From Myxococcaceae bacterium (GTDB taxonomy: Bacteria; Myxococcota; Myxococcia; Myxococcales; Myxococcaceae), in assembly GCA_003818285.1 (NCBI GenBank), contig RPRB01000021.1:1-43066 (forward strand): a stretch of DNA of 43,066 nucleotides. The letters are read 5' to 3'. This document shows positions 41,018-43,066 of this stretch, one piece after another. Numbering within the stretch: position 1 is the stretch's first letter; each line of letters starts with the position of its first letter. The notes under the pieces were generated by a model. The model had not been told where the DNA came from. It saw only the letters and a list, made by a program, of their open reading frames with translations, and did not search any database. Position numbers and translations under genes: made by a program.

Positions 41018-42085
41018 GTGTCGCTCGCCTTCGCCTGGCCCGCGGTCATCGCCGGCGGCGTCTTCGCGCTCCACGCGCTCCTCCCGGCGCGCCAGGTCGA
41101 GGGCTACGTCCGCGACGCGGGCGGCGTTCCCCTGCGCTACCGGCTGAATGGCCCGCTGGTCTTCGCCGTGAGCGTCGCGGCGTGGGCCGGCATCTGCGGT
41201 GCCGGCTGGCTCGCCTGGGACGCGTTCTACGTGCACCGCTGGGAGATGGCGGTGGGCGCGTGCGCACTGGGCGTACTCTTCACGCTCGCCGTCGTGCTCC
41301 CGGCCTCGAGGGTGCCCGGGTGGAGCCTGGGCAAGGAGCTCTACCTCGGTCGCGTCGCGCAGCCGCAGTGGCTCGGCGGCCGGATGGACGCCAAGATGTA
41401 CCTCTACCTGCTCGGGGCGGTGATGCTCGAGCTCAACCTCCTCTCCTTCGGCGCGCATCACTTTCTGGTGTACCCGACCGATGCCTCGCCCGGAGTGGTC
41501 CTGCACCTGGCGCTCTTCACCTTCTTCCTCGTCGAGTACCTCCTCTTCGAGCGGGTGCACCTCTACACCTACGATTTCGTCGCCGAGCGGGTCGGCTTCA
41601 AGCTGGGCTGGGGCTGCTTCTGCTTCTATCCGTTCTTCTACGCGGTCGGTCTGTGGACGACCGCCGAGCTTCCCGACCCGCACTGGCCCGCCTGGGCGTA
41701 CGCGTTGATCGCGATCCTCTTCTTCGGCGGGTGGACGCTGGCCCGGGGAGCGAATCTCCAGAAGTACTGGTTCAAGCGCGACCCGTCGCGGAAGGCGTTC
41801 GGGGTCATCGCTCCGGAGGCGCTCGACGGACGAGTGCTGGTGAGCGGCTTCTGGGGCCTCTCCCGCCACATCAACTACCTGGGCGAGCTGCTGATGGCGA
41901 CGGCACTGACGCTGAGCCTCGGTCATCCGGAGGTCCTCGGACCGTGGCTGTACCCGCTCTACTACGTGGGATTGCTGGTGCCGCGGCAGCTCGACGATGA
42001 CCGGCGGTGCGCGGAGAAGTACGGCCAGTTGTGGAACGCCTATCGGGAGCGCGTGCGGTGGCGCATCGTTCCCTTCCTCTATTGA
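41018..42085 (+). CDS. ERG4/ERG24-family (sterol C14-reductase-like) membrane protein
   Basis: A 355-residue polytopic membrane protein. The start VSLAFAWPAV (GTG) leads into several helices with YRLNG near residue 42, as in eukaryotic delta(14)/delta(7) sterol reductases. The C-terminus carries the diagnostic set: NLQKYWFKRDP, GFWGLSRHINYLGE, then YPLYYVGLLVPRQLDDDRRC and AEKYGQLWNAYRERV-RWRIVPFLY, matching the NADPH- and sterol-binding end of ERG24, LBR and DHCR7. It probably reduces a double bond in a sterol or other polycyclic or isoprenoid lipid. No other sterol gene is in the window. It converges on the FMN reductase with a 7-base overlap. Confidence 0.82.
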   Translation: MSLAFAWPAVIAGGVFALHALLPARQVEGYVRDAGGVPLRYRLNGPLVFAVSVAAWAGICGAGWLAWDAFYVHRWEMAVGACALGVLFTLAVVLPASRVPGWSLGKELYLGRVAQPQWLGGRMDAKMYLYLLGAVMLELNLLSFGAHHFLVYPTDASPGVVLHLALFTFFLVEYLLFERVHLYTYDFVAERVGFKLGWGCFCFYPFFYAVGLWTTAELPDPHWPAWAYALIAILFFGGWTLARGANLQKYWFKRDPSRKAFGVIAPEALDGRVLVSGFWGLSRHINYLGELLMATALTLSLGHPEVLGPWLYPLYYVGLLVPRQLDDDRRCAEKYGQLWNAYRERVRWRIVPFLY

Positions 42086-42618
42086 GTCCCACGCCGGCGA
42101 GTCGCCGCGGTGAGCGCGTCCAGGCTGCGCCGCAGGATCCGGGCTGCAGCCAGTTCCAGCTCGCTCCCCTCCTGGAGCTTGCGAGACAGGAACGGCGCCG
42201 TGAGCGACTCGGCCAGAACCTCGAGACTCATCGTGCGAAGTGTCTCCGCGAGGGCCGCCTGGGCGAAGTTCCCTCCCGCCGCCGAGGCGTTCAGCAGCAG
42301 CACCGGCTTGCCGGGTAGCTCGGGACACGAGACCAGCCAGTCCAGCGCATTCTTCAACGAGCCCGGGACGCCGTGCGCGTATTCGGGGCTGCTGATGACC
42401 CAGCCATCCGCGGCGACCGCCCGGTACCGCAGATCCGCGACGGACGGAGGCACCGGGCGGCCGTCCTCGTCGTCGTCGGGGTTGAAGTGAGGCAGGCCGG
42501 CGAGACCCTCGTAGGTCTCCCATTCCGTCCCGGGTGGTGCGAGGGCCTCGGCCGCACGCAGGAGGGCGCGATTGGACGAGCGGGCCCGCAGGCTTCCGGA
42601 AATGGCGAGGACTCTCAC
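42079..42618 (-). CDS. NADPH-dependent FMN reductase
   Basis: A 179-residue flavodoxin-fold reductase. AISGSLRARSSNRALLRAA is the phosphate-binding loop of the NADPH:FMN reductase/chromate reductase group, and SPEYAHGVPGSLKNALDWLV is the flavin-contact motif. GTG 42618 is the start. These enzymes reduce FMN, quinones or metals. It converges on the sterol reductase-like gene and diverges from the SDR at 42715. Confidence 0.88.
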   Translation of the reverse strand: MRVLAISGSLRARSSNRALLRAAEALAPPGTEWETYEGLAGLPHFNPDDDEDGRPVPPSVADLRYRAVAADGWVISSPEYAHGVPGSLKNALDWLVSCPELPGKPVLLLNASAAGGNFAQAALAETLRTMSLEVLAESLTAPFLSRKLQEGSELELAAARILRRSLDALTAATRRRGTQ

Positions 42619-42714
42619 ACCGCATCGCTAACGGGCATGGGAACGGCCCCGCCCGGAAAGCGGCGGCCCTCGTCGCAGACGATCGGCGCTCACCGGACTG
42701 GTAACTTCCAGCGC

Positions 42715-43066
42715 ATGCCGACCCGAGGACTCCCGGTAAGCGATGACGCCTTCCTGCGGCGATACGGGAGCTGGGCGCTCGTGGCCGGTGCCTCCGAGGG
42801 TCTCGGCGCCGCGTGGGCCGAGGCGCTGGCCTCGCGGGGGCTGAATCTGCTGCTCTTCGCCCGCCGCCCGGAGGTGCTCGAGTCGACGGCGGCCGCCCTC
42901 CGCGCCCGGCACGGCGTCGAGGTGCGGACGCACGCCTTCGACCTCGCCGGCGAGGGATTCGGCCCGGAGCTCGAGCGTGTCGTGGACGAGCTGGAGGTGG
43001 GCTTCGGGGTCTTCAATGCCGCGCATGCCCCGCGAGGCCAGTTCCTCGACCTGGCGCTCGCGGACC
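42715..43066 (+). CDS. Short-chain dehydrogenase/reductase, 3' truncated by the window edge
   Basis: The first 117 codons of an SDR. GSWALVAGASEGLGAAWAEAL carries the nucleotide-binding Gly motif, LLFARRPEVL favours NADP, and FNAAHAPRGQF stands where most SDRs have NNAG, a variant usual in this subgroup. The catalytic Ser-Tyr-Lys region lies beyond the window. ATG 42715 fits the family start. The substrate is unknown. Confidence 0.8.
   Translation, partial: MPTRGLPVSDDAFLRRYGSWALVAGASEGLGAAWAEALASRGLNLLLFARRPEVLESTAAALRARHGVEVRTHAFDLAGEGFGPELERVVDELEVGFGVFNAAHAPRGQFLDLALAD

Noticed and set aside
42980-43030. Loss of the NNAG motif in the right-edge SDR as a sign of inactivity
   Set aside because: The NAA variant is usual in this SDR subgroup, and the rest of the active site lies outside the window.

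Overview
The window is very GC-rich and densely packed, with short intergenic gaps, many ATGA or TGATG overlaps and convergent genes that share their last bases. There is no rRNA, tRNA, CRISPR array, insertion sequence or phage gene that I can see. The style, together with the gene families (flippase-like membrane proteins, GC-rich TPR and thioredoxin proteins, a bacterial ERG24-type sterol reductase, secreted Pro/Gly-rich proteins), fits a chromosomal segment of a Myxococcota or deltaproteobacterial-type organism. That assignment is inference; no marker gene fixes it.

Layout. (1) 1-3.4 kb: a plus-strand set of flippase-like membrane protein (cut by the left edge), aldo/keto reductase and GMC oxidoreductase. 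(2) 3.4-9.5 kb: a cell-envelope glycosylation locus: a GT87-type membrane glycosyltransferase on the minus strand, then on the plus strand a GT39-type membrane glycosyltransferase, a 33-codon ORF, a nucleotide-sugar epimerase/dehydratase, and a fusion of a zinc-ribbon/degenerate methyltransferase with a DPM1-like GT2. (3) 9.7-15 kb: mixed genes: secreted intradiol-type dioxygenase, DHFR-fold reductase, a conserved unknown pair, a small unknown protein, a secreted Pro-rich protein and a thioredoxin-TPR protein. (4) 15.2-27.4 kb: amino-acid biosynthesis. A prephenate dehydrogenase-chorismate mutase fusion converges on a nine-gene minus-strand operon, ilvB-ilvH-leuA-leuC-leuD-leuB-ilvD-ilvC-ilvE, which encodes essentially all of valine, leucine and late isoleucine synthesis. 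Its leader holds a short ORF packed with Leu/Val/Ile codons, a 9-bp antiterminator pairing and an 11-bp terminator with a U tract, which is the architecture of ribosome-mediated attenuation. (5) 27.8-43 kb: a mosaic of small transcription units: GNAT, PAP2-type phosphatase, several SDRs, a divergent QueA-like protein coupled to an SDR, XRE-cupin regulator, threonine synthase, DoxX with a divergent LysR, OsmC, DUF2911-TPR, EamA transporter, CHRD lipoprotein, PEBP protein, a frameshifted cupin, a second LysR with a SnoaL-like neighbour, the sterol reductase-like protein, an FMN reductase and an SDR cut by the right edge.

The strongest candidate for an undescribed element is the ilvB leader attenuator. 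Next come the reversed TyrA fusion (dehydrogenase first, mutase last), the methyltransferase-like/GT2 fusion with its coupled mini-ORF, the SDR/QueA-like couple and the sterol reductase homologue. Sequence scars include an exact 50-bp tandem duplication over a stop codon, a one-base frameshift in a cupin gene and a run of nine G within an SDR gene.
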